64,000 bases of DNA from Desulfobacteraceae bacterium (lineage in GTDB: Bacteria; Desulfobacterota; Desulfobacteria; Desulfobacterales; Desulfosarcinaceae): the NCBI GenBank assembly GCA_003599575.1, contig QZKV01000003.1, positions 1-64,000 of the forward strand. The letters are read 5' to 3'. Shown piece after piece: positions 1 to 10,223 of this stretch. Every line of letters begins with the position of its first letter. The first letter of the stretch is position 1. The notes beneath the pieces were generated by a model. That model was not told where the DNA came from, made no database searches, and worked only from the letters and a program-made list of their open reading frames with translations. Made by a program: the position numbers and the translations under genes.

Positions 1-2
1 TC

Positions 3-935
3 GCCGGGCCGCAACAGATCCGGCTTGAACCGGTGGCCTTGCCCAGTCCGGGTCCCGGTCACATCCGCGTGCGGCTGCAGGGTTGCGGCTTGTGTGCGTC
101 CAACCTGGGCCCCTGGCAGGGCGGCCCCTGGCAGAAGTACCCCCTGGAACCCGGAGCACCCGGGCACGAGGGCTGGGGAATTGTCGATGCGCTTGGGGAG
201 GGTGTCACCGGGCACAGGCTGGGGCAACGCGTGGCTGTTCTTTCGCAGCATGCCTACGCGCAGTATGACAGTGTACCCGCCGCCGCGGCGCTGGCGTTGC
301 CCCCCGAACTGGACGATCAGCCCTTTCCGGGCGAACCGCTGGGCTGCGCCATGAACATTTACAAACGCAGCCGAATCGAGCCCGATCAGACCGTTGCCAT
401 TATCGGCATCGGATTCCTGGGCGCCTTGCTCACCCGTCTGTGTGTCGAACGAGGCGCCCGGGTGGTGGCGGTGTCCCGGCGGCCATACGCACTCGAGGTG
501 GCCCGGCAGTGCGGCGCCCAGATCCGCCTGAGCTCCGCAGAACCCTCGCTTGCCGGGCGCATCATGGAGTTGACCGGCGGCAAAGGTTGCGAGCGGGTCA
601 TCGAAGCCGTCGGCATGCAATGGTCCTTGGATCTGGCGGCCGAGGCCAGCGCCGTGCGCGGTCGTCTGATCATTGCCGGCTACCATCAGGATGGCGCCCG
701 CCAGGTCAATATGCAGCAGTGGAACTGGCGGGGCATCGATGTCATCAATGCCCATGAACGCGAAACGCAAATCTGCCTGCAGGGCATCGCCGAGGCCATC
801 GCAGCGGTGCGCGGCGGGCGTATTAAGCCTGCCGGCCTGTATACCCACTGGTTCCCCTTGGAAAAACTATCCGATGCCTTCGAGCTCCTGCAGCAGCGGC
901 CGGAAGGATTTTTGAAAGCATGGATCAGGCTGTAA
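3..935 (+). CDS. Zinc-type alcohol dehydrogenase-like (MDR family) oxidoreductase, 5' truncated by window edge
   Basis: Open frame runs from the window edge (AGPQQIRLEPVALPSPGPGHIRVRLQGCGLCASNLGPW...), with GHEGWGIV and Rossmann-like VAIIGIGFLGALLTRL. No convincing start inside the window. Confidence 0.8.
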   Translation, partial: AGPQQIRLEPVALPSPGPGHIRVRLQGCGLCASNLGPWQGGPWQKYPLEPGAPGHEGWGIVDALGEGVTGHRLGQRVAVLSQHAYAQYDSVPAAAALALPPELDDQPFPGEPLGCAMNIYKRSRIEPDQTVAIIGIGFLGALLTRLCVERGARVVAVSRRPYALEVARQCGAQIRLSSAEPSLAGRIMELTGGKGCERVIEAVGMQWSLDLAAEASAVRGRLIIAGYHQDGARQVNMQQWNWRGIDVINAHERETQICLQGIAEAIAAVRGGRIKPAGLYTHWFPLEKLSDAFELLQQRPEGFLKAWIRL

Positions 936-1951
936 AAACAATGCCCGTAATGAGGGAACCGTCGAGTTCCAAGCCGCGCCTCGGCTTTCTGGGGGTGGGT
1001 TGGATCGGGGGACATCGCCTCAAGTCCCTTGTACAAAGCGAAACGGCCGAAGTGGCGGCCATTTGCGACCCCAGCAACGACAATTGCAAAGAGGTTCTGG
1101 GCATTTGCCCCCAGGCCCAGCGCGTGGCGGATTTGAAAGGCCTCCTTGGGCTGCATCCGGACGGCATTGTGATCGCCACACCCAGCGCCCAGCATGCTGA
1201 ACAGGCCCGCTCGGCACTGGAAGCCGGAGTGCCGGTGTTCTGCCAGAAACCTCTGGCGCTCAGCGCCGCTGAGACCCGCCAGGTCATCGCAGCCGCCCGT
1301 GAGGCCGGCTGCCTGCTGGGCATCGATCTGAGCTATCGCCATCTGAGGGGATTGGACCGGATGCGCCGGATGCTCTCCGAAGGGACCATCGGGAAGGTGT
1401 TCGCGGTGGACCTTTTGTTTCACAATGCCTATGGCCCCGATAAAGCCTGGTATTACCAAAAACACAATGCCGGAGGGGGATGCGTCATCGACCTGGGTAC
1501 GCACCTGGTGGATTTGATGCTCTGGGTGCTGGGATACCCGCGCGTCTTGAACGTCGCAAGCCAGCTGTATGCCGGCGGTGTGCCGCTCGACGGCCGTCCC
1601 CTGGTGGAAGACTATGCGGCCGTGCAGATCGCGCTGCACGGCGACATCAGCGCCCGTCTGGCCTGTTCATGGCATTTGCAGGCCGGCCGCGAGGCCGTCA
1701 TACAGGCGGTATTTTACGGCACCCGGGGCGGTTTATGCGTTCGGAACGTAAAGGGTTCGTTCTTCATGTTTCAAGCCGAGCACTTTAAAGGCACGCACTG
1801 CGACATTCTTGAGCCGCCCTCGGATGACTGGTGGGGTGCGGCGGCGGTGCAGTGGGCCCGCCGGCTGAAGGAAAATCCGAACTACGATGCAGAGGTAGAA
1901 GGCTTGATTGCGGTGGCCGAGGTTCTGGATGCCATCTACGGGGTTGATTGA
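920..1951 (+). CDS. Gfo/Idh/MocA family oxidoreductase
   Basis: N-terminal Rossmann motif RLGFLGVGWIGGHRLKSL; EAGVPVFCQKPLALSAAETRQVIAAARE is typical of the family. Overlaps the preceding CDS by 16 bp. Confidence 0.9.
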   Translation: MDQAVKTMPVMREPSSSKPRLGFLGVGWIGGHRLKSLVQSETAEVAAICDPSNDNCKEVLGICPQAQRVADLKGLLGLHPDGIVIATPSAQHAEQARSALEAGVPVFCQKPLALSAAETRQVIAAAREAGCLLGIDLSYRHLRGLDRMRRMLSEGTIGKVFAVDLLFHNAYGPDKAWYYQKHNAGGGCVIDLGTHLVDLMLWVLGYPRVLNVASQLYAGGVPLDGRPLVEDYAAVQIALHGDISARLACSWHLQAGREAVIQAVFYGTRGGLCVRNVKGSFFMFQAEHFKGTHCDILEPPSDDWWGAAAVQWARRLKENPNYDAEVEGLIAVAEVLDAIYGVD

Positions 1952-2118
1952 AGGCATCTCACCCACTTCTTTCGCCTGCGCTGAACCCTGGGTTCATGCG
2001 GAAAGCCGGCTCAGGGCTTGGATTGGCGAAGATGACCACCCGGTCAAAAAAACGGATCACCCGGACAAGGGTTAAAATGAGAGAGCTTCCACTATCCCGG
2101 CGCCCATCGCTCGGGGGT

Positions 2119-3216
2119 ATGAACCGGGTCTTGATCACATCCGATACGGTCGGCGGTATTTGGCAATATACGATCGAGCTCGCCGCGGGGTTGAAGCGCT
2201 TGGGGGTGGAGCCCATCATTGCGGCGCTGGGTGCGCCGTCCCCGCCGGGGTTCTTGAGCATCGGCAATTGTTCGGTTTTCTTTTTCCCCTGCCGTTTGGA
2301 GTGGATGCAGGACCCGTGGGAAGATGTGAAGCGGTCAGGCGACTGGCTGCTCCGGCTGGCCGATCACCTGAAGCCGGACTTGGTTCATATCAATGGCTAC
2401 GCGCATGCCGCGCGCAATTTCCCGGTTCCGGTCCTGGTGGTGGGACACTCCTGCGTCTATTCATGGTACCAGGCCGTCAGGGGCCGCCCGCCGTCCGCAC
2501 GCTGGGAACATTACCGCCAAGCGGTTGCCGACGGGCTGAAGGCGGCCAGGGGCGTAACGGCCCCCACCGCGGCCATGCTGTCGTCCCTTGCGCACCACTA
2601 CGGAACCTTCAGGCGGTTGGAACCGATTGCCAACGGCAGGCGCAGCGCCAGTTTTCCGCCCGCCGCCAAAGAGACCTTAATCTTCAGCGCAGGACGACTA
2701 TGGGATGAGGCCAAAAACATCGCCACGCTCACCCAGGTTGCCGGCGGGCTCGCCTGGCCGGTGGTGGTGGCCGGCGAACAAACCCACCCCGATGGCGGCA
2801 AAGTCCATTTCCGCAATGTGCGTCTGCTGGGTGTTTTAACCCAACAACAGATCGCCGCCTGGTTTGCCCGGGCGGCGATCTATGCGCTTCCGGCGCTGTA
2901 TGAACCTTTTGGGTTGACCGCCCTGGAAGCGGGGCTTGCAGGCTGTGCGCTGGTGCTGGGAGACATTCCGAGCATGCGCGAGACATGGGAGGGCGCCGCT
3001 CTTTTCGTACCCCCGCGGCGCAACGATCTGCTCGAAGCCGCCTTGAACCGCCTGATCGATGACGAACGGCTGCGCCGAAGTTTTGCCCGCAAGGCCAGGC
3101 AAAAGGCCCTGGCGTTCACCACCGAGAAGATGGTGCGCAGATATGCCAAATTGTATGGGCAGCTGCTCGGAGAAGAGGAAAAGGAGATCATTCCGTGGCA
3201 GCCTAAAATCGCCTAA
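2119..3216 (+). CDS. Glycosyltransferase (GT4/GT1-like)
   Basis: MNRVLITSDTVGGIWQYTIELAAGL and C-terminal ALPALYEPFGLTALEAGLAGCALVLGDIPSMRETWEGAALFVPP. ORF opens at 1948, but the ATG at 2119 fits the fold start. Confidence 0.85.
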   Translation: MNRVLITSDTVGGIWQYTIELAAGLKRLGVEPIIAALGAPSPPGFLSIGNCSVFFFPCRLEWMQDPWEDVKRSGDWLLRLADHLKPDLVHINGYAHAARNFPVPVLVVGHSCVYSWYQAVRGRPPSARWEHYRQAVADGLKAARGVTAPTAAMLSSLAHHYGTFRRLEPIANGRRSASFPPAAKETLIFSAGRLWDEAKNIATLTQVAGGLAWPVVVAGEQTHPDGGKVHFRNVRLLGVLTQQQIAAWFARAAIYALPALYEPFGLTALEAGLAGCALVLGDIPSMRETWEGAALFVPPRRNDLLEAALNRLIDDERLRRSFARKARQKALAFTTEKMVRRYAKLYGQLLGEEEKEIIPWQPKIA

Positions 3217-3257
3217 GCGCGGGCGTTTCGTCCGATGATCCAACACATCCAGGAGCA

Positions 3258-4376
3258 ATGATGGCCAATCGAAACTTGAATATCGCTTTTTTCGGATCGT
3301 CTCTGGTTTCCGCATATTGGAACGGTGCCGCTACTTATTATCGCGGCCTGATCCGTGCCTTGAATGCGCTGGGCCACCGGATCACGTTTTTTGAACCGGA
3401 TGCCTATGAACGGCAGCAGCATCGGGATATGCCCGACCCTGATTATGCGCGCGTGGTTGTTTACCCGGTGGATGATGAAAGCGGGGTTCGGCAGTCCCTG
3501 CTGGCCGCCCGGGATGCGGACATCGTGGTCAAGGCCAGCGGCGTAGGGGTGTTTGACCATCTGCTGGAGGCGGCCGTACTGGAATTGAAAAATGGCCGCA
3601 ACGCCATCGTGTATTGGGATGTGGACGCCCCGGCCACATTGGCCGCGATTCACCAGGATGGATGCCACGCCCTGGCGGCCTTGATTGGGGATTACGACCT
3701 GGTGCTGACCTACGGGGGGGGCCCGGCGGTTGTGGACGGCTTCGGACGACTCGGCGCGCGGCAGTGCGTGCCGATATACAATGCCCTGGACACAACCACC
3801 CATTATCCGGTGGCCGGCCATCCCTCTTACCATGCGGATCTTGGCTTTCTGGGCAACCGAATGCCCGACCGCGAAGCGCGCGTGCACGAATTTTTTTTCA
3901 AACCGGCCGCGGCCCTGGGCAAACGGCATTTCCTGCTGGGCGGCAGCGGCTGGGCGCAGCATGCGCCCGAACTGCCCAATGTGCGCTATCTGGGACACGT
4001 CTATACGGATCAGCACAACGCCTTCAATTGCACGCCGCTGGCCATTTTGAATATCAATCGGCAGAGCATGGCCGATGTGGGGTTTTCCCCGGCCACCCGC
4101 ATATTTGAAGCCGCAGGGGCAGGCGCATGCCTGATCAGCGATGCCTGGCCGGGAATGGACCAATTTCTTACGCCCGGCAGGGAATGTCTGGTTGCCGGAA
4201 GCGGAGAAGGGGTCATCGAACTGCTGGAAACATTGCGCCCCCAACAGGCCAGAGAAATCGGCCTTGCCGCCATGCAGCGGGTTCGATCGCAGCACACCTA
4301 TGCCTTGCGCGCCGCGCAGGTGGAAAAACTTTTCCTGGCCATGTTGGAGGAGCAAAGGCAATGCCAGCATCAATGA
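3258..4376 (+). CDS. CgeB-like glycosyltransferase
   Basis: NIAFFGSSLVSAYWNGAATYYRGLIRALNALGHRITFFEPD...; GFSPATRIFEAAGAGACLISDAWPGMDQFLTPGRE, typical of CgeB/DUF3880-type transferases. Confidence 0.8.
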   Translation: MMANRNLNIAFFGSSLVSAYWNGAATYYRGLIRALNALGHRITFFEPDAYERQQHRDMPDPDYARVVVYPVDDESGVRQSLLAARDADIVVKASGVGVFDHLLEAAVLELKNGRNAIVYWDVDAPATLAAIHQDGCHALAALIGDYDLVLTYGGGPAVVDGFGRLGARQCVPIYNALDTTTHYPVAGHPSYHADLGFLGNRMPDREARVHEFFFKPAAALGKRHFLLGGSGWAQHAPELPNVRYLGHVYTDQHNAFNCTPLAILNINRQSMADVGFSPATRIFEAAGAGACLISDAWPGMDQFLTPGRECLVAGSGEGVIELLETLRPQQAREIGLAAMQRVRSQHTYALRAAQVEKLFLAMLEEQRQCQHQ

Positions 4377-5500
4377 ACATCGTATTTATCGGTCTGTCGA
4401 TCACTTCGTCGTGGGGCAATGGACATGCCTCCACCTATCGCGGCTTGATTGCATCGCTTGCCCGCCGCGGGCATTGCATCACCTATCTGGAACGCGATAC
4501 GCCCTGGTATGCGGCCAACCGGGATTTGACCGTCGCCGGCTACTGCCGGATCGACCTCTACACGACTTTGCCCGAGTTGAGGCGCCGTCACGAAACGCTC
4601 GTGCGCGACGCAGACCTGGTGGTGGTCGGCTCTTACGTGCCCGAAGGTATTGCCGTGGGCCAATGGGCAGTCGAAACCGCCGGCGGATTGACGGCTTTTT
4701 ATGACATCGATACACCCGTCACGATGGCCGACCTGGAGAAAGCGCGCTGCAGCTATCTGAGCGCCGATCTGATCTCCCGCTTCGACGTGTACCTGTCGTT
4801 CACCGGAGGACCTTTTCTGTCCGCGATTCAAAAAAAGTACAACGTCAAAAATGTGGTTGCGCTGTATTGCAGCGCCGACCCGGCCTTGTATTACCCGACC
4901 GGCGCACCCAGCCGCTATGACATGGGCTATATGGGCACCTACAGCCCGGATCGCCAGCCGGGTCTGGATCGATTGCTGATCCGGGCCGCGCGCAACTGGG
5001 CGCAGGGCCGTTTTGTCATTGCCGGCCCGCAGTATCCGGAAAGTCTAAATTGGCCCGACAACCTCACCCGGGTCGATCATATCGCCCCCGAAAATCACCG
5101 GGATTTCTACAATGCCCAGCGCTATACCCTCAATCTGACCCGCGCGGACATGATCCGGTCGGGCTATTCCCCCAGCGTGCGGCTGTTCGAAGCGGCCGCC
5201 TGCGCGACGCCGATCATCAGTGATTACTGGCCGGGTCTGGAGACTTTTTTCGTGCCCGGAGAAGAAATACTGGTCAGCCGCAGCGCCGCGGAGACGTTGC
5301 ATTATTTGCGCGATTTGAATGAAACCCGCCGGCGCTCGCTGGGAGAAAAAGCGCGCCGGAGGCTTTTGAGCGCCCACACTCCCGACCACCGCGCAGCCGA
5401 GTTGGACAACGTGGTAACGGCGCTGTTGCAGCACCGGCCGTTTGCCTCCGATGCTGCCCCACAAGCGGAAAGAAGCACTTATGCCGGCAAAACCCTTTGA
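4361..5500 (+). CDS. CgeB-like glycosyltransferase, paralogue of the preceding gene
   Basis: MNIVFIGLSITSSWGNGHASTYRGLIASLARRGHCITYLERD; GYSPSVRLFEAAACATPIISDYWPGLETFFVPGEE. ATG at 4361 overlaps the upstream stop. Confidence 0.8.
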   Translation: MPASMNIVFIGLSITSSWGNGHASTYRGLIASLARRGHCITYLERDTPWYAANRDLTVAGYCRIDLYTTLPELRRRHETLVRDADLVVVGSYVPEGIAVGQWAVETAGGLTAFYDIDTPVTMADLEKARCSYLSADLISRFDVYLSFTGGPFLSAIQKKYNVKNVVALYCSADPALYYPTGAPSRYDMGYMGTYSPDRQPGLDRLLIRAARNWAQGRFVIAGPQYPESLNWPDNLTRVDHIAPENHRDFYNAQRYTLNLTRADMIRSGYSPSVRLFEAAACATPIISDYWPGLETFFVPGEEILVSRSAAETLHYLRDLNETRRRSLGEKARRRLLSAHTPDHRAAELDNVVTALLQHRPFASDAAPQAERSTYAGKTL

Positions 5501-6275
5501 ACCCGATGGGTCTTCCTCCTCGACAGCCCGCATGGTGGCCGAACTGGCGCCCTGGTTTCACAACATCCACCTGCCGGGCGGCCTCCAGACGGCACCCGAG
5601 CATGTCCTGGGGGATTTTCCGGCCAACAAATGGCTCCGCATCCGGGATCATTTGCCGGGCGATCTGCGCGGGTGGCAGGCACTCGATATCGGCTGCAATG
5701 CAGGCTTTTACAGTTTCGCCCTGGCCCGGCTCGGCGCCCAGGTAACCGCCATCGACAACAATGCGCATTACCTGCGGCAGGCCCGCTGGGCGGCCGGGCA
5801 GCTCAACCTCAGCCCCTCGATCCATTTCGAGCAGATGTCGGTGTATGCGTTGGCCCGCACCCGGCGGAGCTTCGACCTGATTTTGTTCATGGGGGTATTC
5901 TACCATCTGCGCTATCCCCTGCTCGCCTTGGATATCGTGGCGCGCAAAGTAAAGCGGCGGATGGTTTTTCAAACCTTATCCTTGCCGGGCATGGAGATAT
6001 TTGATACCGGTGAGGACCGCGGCCTTGCGGAGCGCAGCGATCTGCTGCATCCCGGCTGGCCCAAAATGGCCTTTATCGAGCACAAGATGGCCGGAGACCC
6101 CACCAACTGGTGGGTTGCCAATCATGCCGGCGTAACGGCCATGCTGCGCTCCAGCGGTATGCGCGTCATCGAGAATCCGGCTGAGGAGATCTATATTTGC
6201 GAGCCCGGCGGCAAAAACGACTGGACGAGCGATTTCATCGATAAGGGACTGAGGGAACTCTTCGATCCCGTCTGA
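5481..6275 (+). CDS. SAM-dependent methyltransferase (CmoB/DUF1698-like)
   Basis: ALDIGCNAGFYSFALARLGAQVTAIDNNAHYLRQARWAA; FDLILFMGVFYHLRYPLLALD. Confidence 0.8.
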   Translation: MPAKPFEPDGSSSSTARMVAELAPWFHNIHLPGGLQTAPEHVLGDFPANKWLRIRDHLPGDLRGWQALDIGCNAGFYSFALARLGAQVTAIDNNAHYLRQARWAAGQLNLSPSIHFEQMSVYALARTRRSFDLILFMGVFYHLRYPLLALDIVARKVKRRMVFQTLSLPGMEIFDTGEDRGLAERSDLLHPGWPKMAFIEHKMAGDPTNWWVANHAGVTAMLRSSGMRVIENPAEEIYICEPGGKNDWTSDFIDKGLRELFDPV

Positions 6276-6303
6276 AGTGTTCCGGGCATGGCCGTCCGGC
6301 TTT

Positions 6304-7818
6304 TCATTCCGATCGCGATCCCGCCGCCGGGCGCGCAACCCCATTGGTTCCCGCGCTCAAGCGGACTTTCCGCCCGTTCCACGGGATCTTGAATTTTTCA
6401 AGTATTTTCGTCATGAAGAAATCGACCTCATCGATGTTCAGTTTGCGCAGAATCGCCAAATACACCGCCACATAAATGCTGCTGAAGATCACGGCGGCCG
6501 CAATCGGATTCAGATCGAACAAATACCGCAAGAGAAGAATGGGCATGACAGCGACACTAAGGGCTGTGATGAGACCGATTTTCTTCCAGTGGAACAAATC
6601 CGCAAAGGCAATGTTGTAGGTCGAGACGATTTTAAAAGCCAAAAAGACAGCCAGCGCGACTTCGGCCGTTACAAAGGCGATGGCGGGGCCGTAAAAACCG
6701 ATCATTTTGTAGAGCACATACAGTAGAACAATGTTGACGGCCAGAGAAAATGAGTTGCTGACCACAAAATACTTGTTCTTGTTCATGGCCCTCAGCGGCG
6801 CGCCCACTTCGAAACACCTTCGCAGAAGCAGAACCAGGTAAATTCTGAAAAGAGGAATGGCGGCGCTGTAGGTATCCGTGAACAGCGTGTTGATCAACAC
6901 ATCCGCATAAACCAGCAGAATGAAAAAACACGGCACCAGCAGGAAAACATACAAAACATTGGATTGATTCCAGAGATTCAAGGCGAGAAGAGGGTCTTTG
7001 CGGGTTCTTTGGGCCATTTCCGGAAAGATGACGTAGGTCACCGACTGGCTGATGATATTCAGGATGGGGATGTTTTGGCTGCCGATCGCGTAGATGGCCA
7101 AGGCCGAGGCGCCCAGGTTGGCCGAAATGATCACCTTGCTCAGATTGGTGTTCAAGTGCGTGATCAAGGCGGCGAAACCGAGCGGCAAAATGTAGATCAA
7201 CTGCTGCTTTAAGAAGGGCAGGTCGACTCGCCAGCCCAGCAATTTCTTCCTCAACAGATAGAGAACCGTAAAGAAGCTTTTGGCCGCTTCGAGCGCGATC
7301 AACAGGTAGACGATCTGCAGGACGTCCCGCGTCCGGTAGGCCACATAGATCAGCAGTGCGGTCCGCACAATGATGTTGCAGGTCGACCAGTACAATACCT
7401 GGTCCGATCTTTTCTTCGATAAAAACAAGGTGTCCAGCAGATCGATATTCTGATAAAAGAAGATATAGGCCATGAGCAGCAGTACAAAATTGTAGGTGGT
7501 CAAACCCTCGATGTAGCCCCTCAGAAAATAGATTGCGACAACCCCGATCAGACTGAATCCGAAAAGCAGGTAAACTGTATTGGTCACGTATTTGCGGTCA
7601 TTGCCCGGATTGACCGAGATGAAATAGAGCAGATTGCTCTTGATGCCGAAGCTGATGAAAGACAGCGTCAAGGAGGAGTAAACGATGAATTCCTTATACT
7701 GTCCATAGGCGGTTTGGTCCAATATGCGAACCAGAAAGACCGGGCTCAGAAACTGCACGGCAAAATTGAGGGTTTGCGAGAAAGCCAGAATTAAGGTTCT
7801 TTGGGTCAGCGAGGCCAT
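6304..7818 (-). CDS. Oligosaccharide flippase / polysaccharide biosynthesis membrane protein
   Basis: Multi-TM hydrophobic protein beginning MASLTQRTLILAFSQTLNFAVQFLSPVFLVRILDQTAYGQYKEF; Wzx-like. Start placed at the internal ATG (7818). Confidence 0.82.
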   Translation of the reverse strand: MASLTQRTLILAFSQTLNFAVQFLSPVFLVRILDQTAYGQYKEFIVYSSLTLSFISFGIKSNLLYFISVNPGNDRKYVTNTVYLLFGFSLIGVVAIYFLRGYIEGLTTYNFVLLLMAYIFFYQNIDLLDTLFLSKKRSDQVLYWSTCNIIVRTALLIYVAYRTRDVLQIVYLLIALEAAKSFFTVLYLLRKKLLGWRVDLPFLKQQLIYILPLGFAALITHLNTNLSKVIISANLGASALAIYAIGSQNIPILNIISQSVTYVIFPEMAQRTRKDPLLALNLWNQSNVLYVFLLVPCFFILLVYADVLINTLFTDTYSAAIPLFRIYLVLLLRRCFEVGAPLRAMNKNKYFVVSNSFSLAVNIVLLYVLYKMIGFYGPAIAFVTAEVALAVFLAFKIVSTYNIAFADLFHWKKIGLITALSVAVMPILLLRYLFDLNPIAAAVIFSSIYVAVYLAILRKLNIDEVDFFMTKILEKFKIPWNGRKVRLSAGTNGVARPAAGSRSE

Positions 7819-7916
7819 TTGGCTCCCTTCTCCGGGCACAGCGGCACCCACTTGGTCGGCCCGTTTGGTCTGTACCCCCTGCGCGCCGGCAGCGTGCCGG
7901 CCGACGGGCGAAGGTT

Positions 7917-10070
7917 TTACAGCCATTGATGGCTTACCCTCAGGCCGCCATAAAAATTTCTTCGCGGCGCGGGTTCAAAGTATCGACCGCCGGCGGCATT
8001 GATGCGCACGTTGTTGTTGTATTCCTCGTCCAGCAGGTTGCGCATTCCCAGAAACGGTTCGACCAGCCAGTGCCTGAGTTTTTTTTCGATTCCCAGGCGC
8101 ACATCCAGGACCGTGGCCGGGTCATTTTTCAGGGTGTTTTCGTCATCTACAAAAAATGCGCCGGCATAACGGAGACTGCCGGCCGCATAAACTCCGGATG
8201 CATGTGCATAGCGCAGTTCGGCAAACAGCCGCTGCTCAGGAACTCCGGGCACATGCTTGCCGGCAAGGTCAAGCCCCTGCTTTACATACCTTTCGAATTC
8301 CGGCTCCAGATAAGTGTAGGCCAGATCGAACCGCCAGGCCTGTCCGAATCTTTTCGTGATGCCCAGCTCGGCGCCCACGCGCCGCGATTCACCCGCATTT
8401 CTGTAAAACACGCGGTCGGTCGCATCCCTGAAGGCGATCAACTCATCTTCCAGCCGGATCAGAAACAGCGCCGCATCCAGTTTGAAACCCCGGCCCAGGT
8501 CCATCTTCAGACCGATCTCGTAGTTGACCGCCCGCTGAGGCTCGATATCCGGGTTGATACCGCCGCCGCCTTCGGGACGATTGACCACTTCGGTGGTCGT
8601 CGGGGTTTCAAACGATTGGGCGAGATTGCCGTACAGCCGGAGTCCTGGATGCACTGTGTACATCAAGCCGAAGCGGCCGGTGAATTGATCGAAGGTCTTG
8701 GAACCGGAGTCATCCGCATCGGACGGAAAATGATCATCGATGGCGAAACGCACATTGTCGTAGCGTCCGCCGAGAAGAACGGACAGGCCGCAGGCAAGGT
8801 CGACTTCTTCCTGCAAATGGACGCCCAGGGCGGTGACTGCTTCATCTTGGGCGAGCAACAGCGTGCCCCCCGGCTCCCCACCGATATTGTCGTAGTTGAC
8901 ACGATCGTCGGCCTGATGCTGCAGATCGATTCCGGAAACCAGCCGGTGCGCATAACCGAAAAGCATTCCGCTGAGGTCGTACTGAATCCTTCCGCCCGCC
9001 ACCCGGCGGTCCAGTTCGATGAATCGAAAGGGAATGGCGTTTTCCAAATCGCGGCGGTTGAAAAAGCCGGCCACTTCCAGATTCTGGCGGGCAAAGAGCT
9101 CGCGCCGGTAGATCAAGCCGACGCGCTGGTCTGAAACGGTTTCGCCGGCACCGTACAACAGATTCAAGGCCGCCGCCAGCGAGGGGTCGGCATCGGCCTG
9201 GGCCGCCGTCAAGCCGCCCGGATCTTGTGCTTCGGGCGTCCGCACGGCACTAAGGATCAGGGTCATATCGGAAGCGGCATCGATGTCGCGGCGCAGTTTG
9301 CCATTGAAGAGGGTGCTTTTGGCCCGGCTGTGCGCGCGAAACCCATCGCTTTCCACATGGGACAGGGAGGCGAAGTAATTGAGCGCTCCGTTTTGCCCGC
9401 CGCCCTTGAGCAGACTTTTCCATAAGCCGTGTTCGCCAGCGACTGCGCGGGCTTCCCAGAAGGGATGCGCCGGACCGTCCTGGGTGGTGATGTTGATGAC
9501 CCCGCCGGCGCTGTTGCCGTACAGGGCTGAAATCGGACCGCGCAACACCTCCAGTTGGGCGATGACCTCCGGATCCACGGTATCAAAAGCGCTTTGACCA
9601 TCCGGAAGCGTATGCGGAATGCCGTCCACGTAGATCTGAATTCCGCGGATTCCGAAGGCCGAGCGCGCGCCGAATCCGCGGATGTCTACGCGCAGGTCCT
9701 GCGCAAAGTTCTCTTCGTTCTGAACAAAAACCCCCGGTACGCGCACCAGTGCGTCATTGAGCTTGATGGCCGGCCGGCCCTGCTGGATATCTTCGCTTTT
9801 CAGCGTGGTTACGGCCGCCGGCACCCGGCCGGCATCCGCAGCGACGCGCGTGGCCGTGACGATGACAGGTTCAAGCTGTACCGGCTTTGCGCCAGGCTTC
9901 GCCGTGGCCTGCCTGGTTGAGGTCTGCGGATCGCCCGCCGCTCCTGCAGCAGAGGGTTCCGCGCCGTCCAGGATCAATGCCATGCAGAGCGCAGAACAAA
10001 AGAGGCGGATCGCGGCAGGCTGGAACAGGCTGCTGTTTCCACCCTGCTGAACAGCTTTTGTCTTTTTCAT
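7917..10070 (-). CDS. TonB-dependent outer membrane receptor
   Basis: Plug domain (QLEPVIVTATRVAADAGRVPAAVTTLKSEDIQQG...QLEVLRGPISALYGNSAGGVINITTQDG) and a beta-barrel ending in W-L. Confidence 0.93.
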   Translation of the reverse strand: MKKTKAVQQGGNSSLFQPAAIRLFCSALCMALILDGAEPSAAGAAGDPQTSTRQATAKPGAKPVQLEPVIVTATRVAADAGRVPAAVTTLKSEDIQQGRPAIKLNDALVRVPGVFVQNEENFAQDLRVDIRGFGARSAFGIRGIQIYVDGIPHTLPDGQSAFDTVDPEVIAQLEVLRGPISALYGNSAGGVINITTQDGPAHPFWEARAVAGEHGLWKSLLKGGGQNGALNYFASLSHVESDGFRAHSRAKSTLFNGKLRRDIDAASDMTLILSAVRTPEAQDPGGLTAAQADADPSLAAALNLLYGAGETVSDQRVGLIYRRELFARQNLEVAGFFNRRDLENAIPFRFIELDRRVAGGRIQYDLSGMLFGYAHRLVSGIDLQHQADDRVNYDNIGGEPGGTLLLAQDEAVTALGVHLQEEVDLACGLSVLLGGRYDNVRFAIDDHFPSDADDSGSKTFDQFTGRFGLMYTVHPGLRLYGNLAQSFETPTTTEVVNRPEGGGGINPDIEPQRAVNYEIGLKMDLGRGFKLDAALFLIRLEDELIAFRDATDRVFYRNAGESRRVGAELGITKRFGQAWRFDLAYTYLEPEFERYVKQGLDLAGKHVPGVPEQRLFAELRYAHASGVYAAGSLRYAGAFFVDDENTLKNDPATVLDVRLGIEKKLRHWLVEPFLGMRNLLDEEYNNNVRINAAGGRYFEPAPRRNFYGGLRVSHQWL

Positions 10071-10223
10071 AAGACCGTCTGAGTGGGTTGCCCGGATTGC
10101 ACCTGCGCGATGGTGCCGCGTGTGTTCAAGCAAGCTTAGATGGTTCGGGAAAAACTTAGTATAGGGTCCATAAGGTATAGCGCGGTGCGCGAATCCCCAA
10201 CCGCTCCTGCGCGCAAAACGTGC

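Noticed and set aside
7926-9134. 402-aa plus-strand ORF antisense to the TonB receptor
   Set aside because: The opposite strand encodes an unmistakable TonB-dependent receptor; the antisense frame is a GC-rich shadow ORF.
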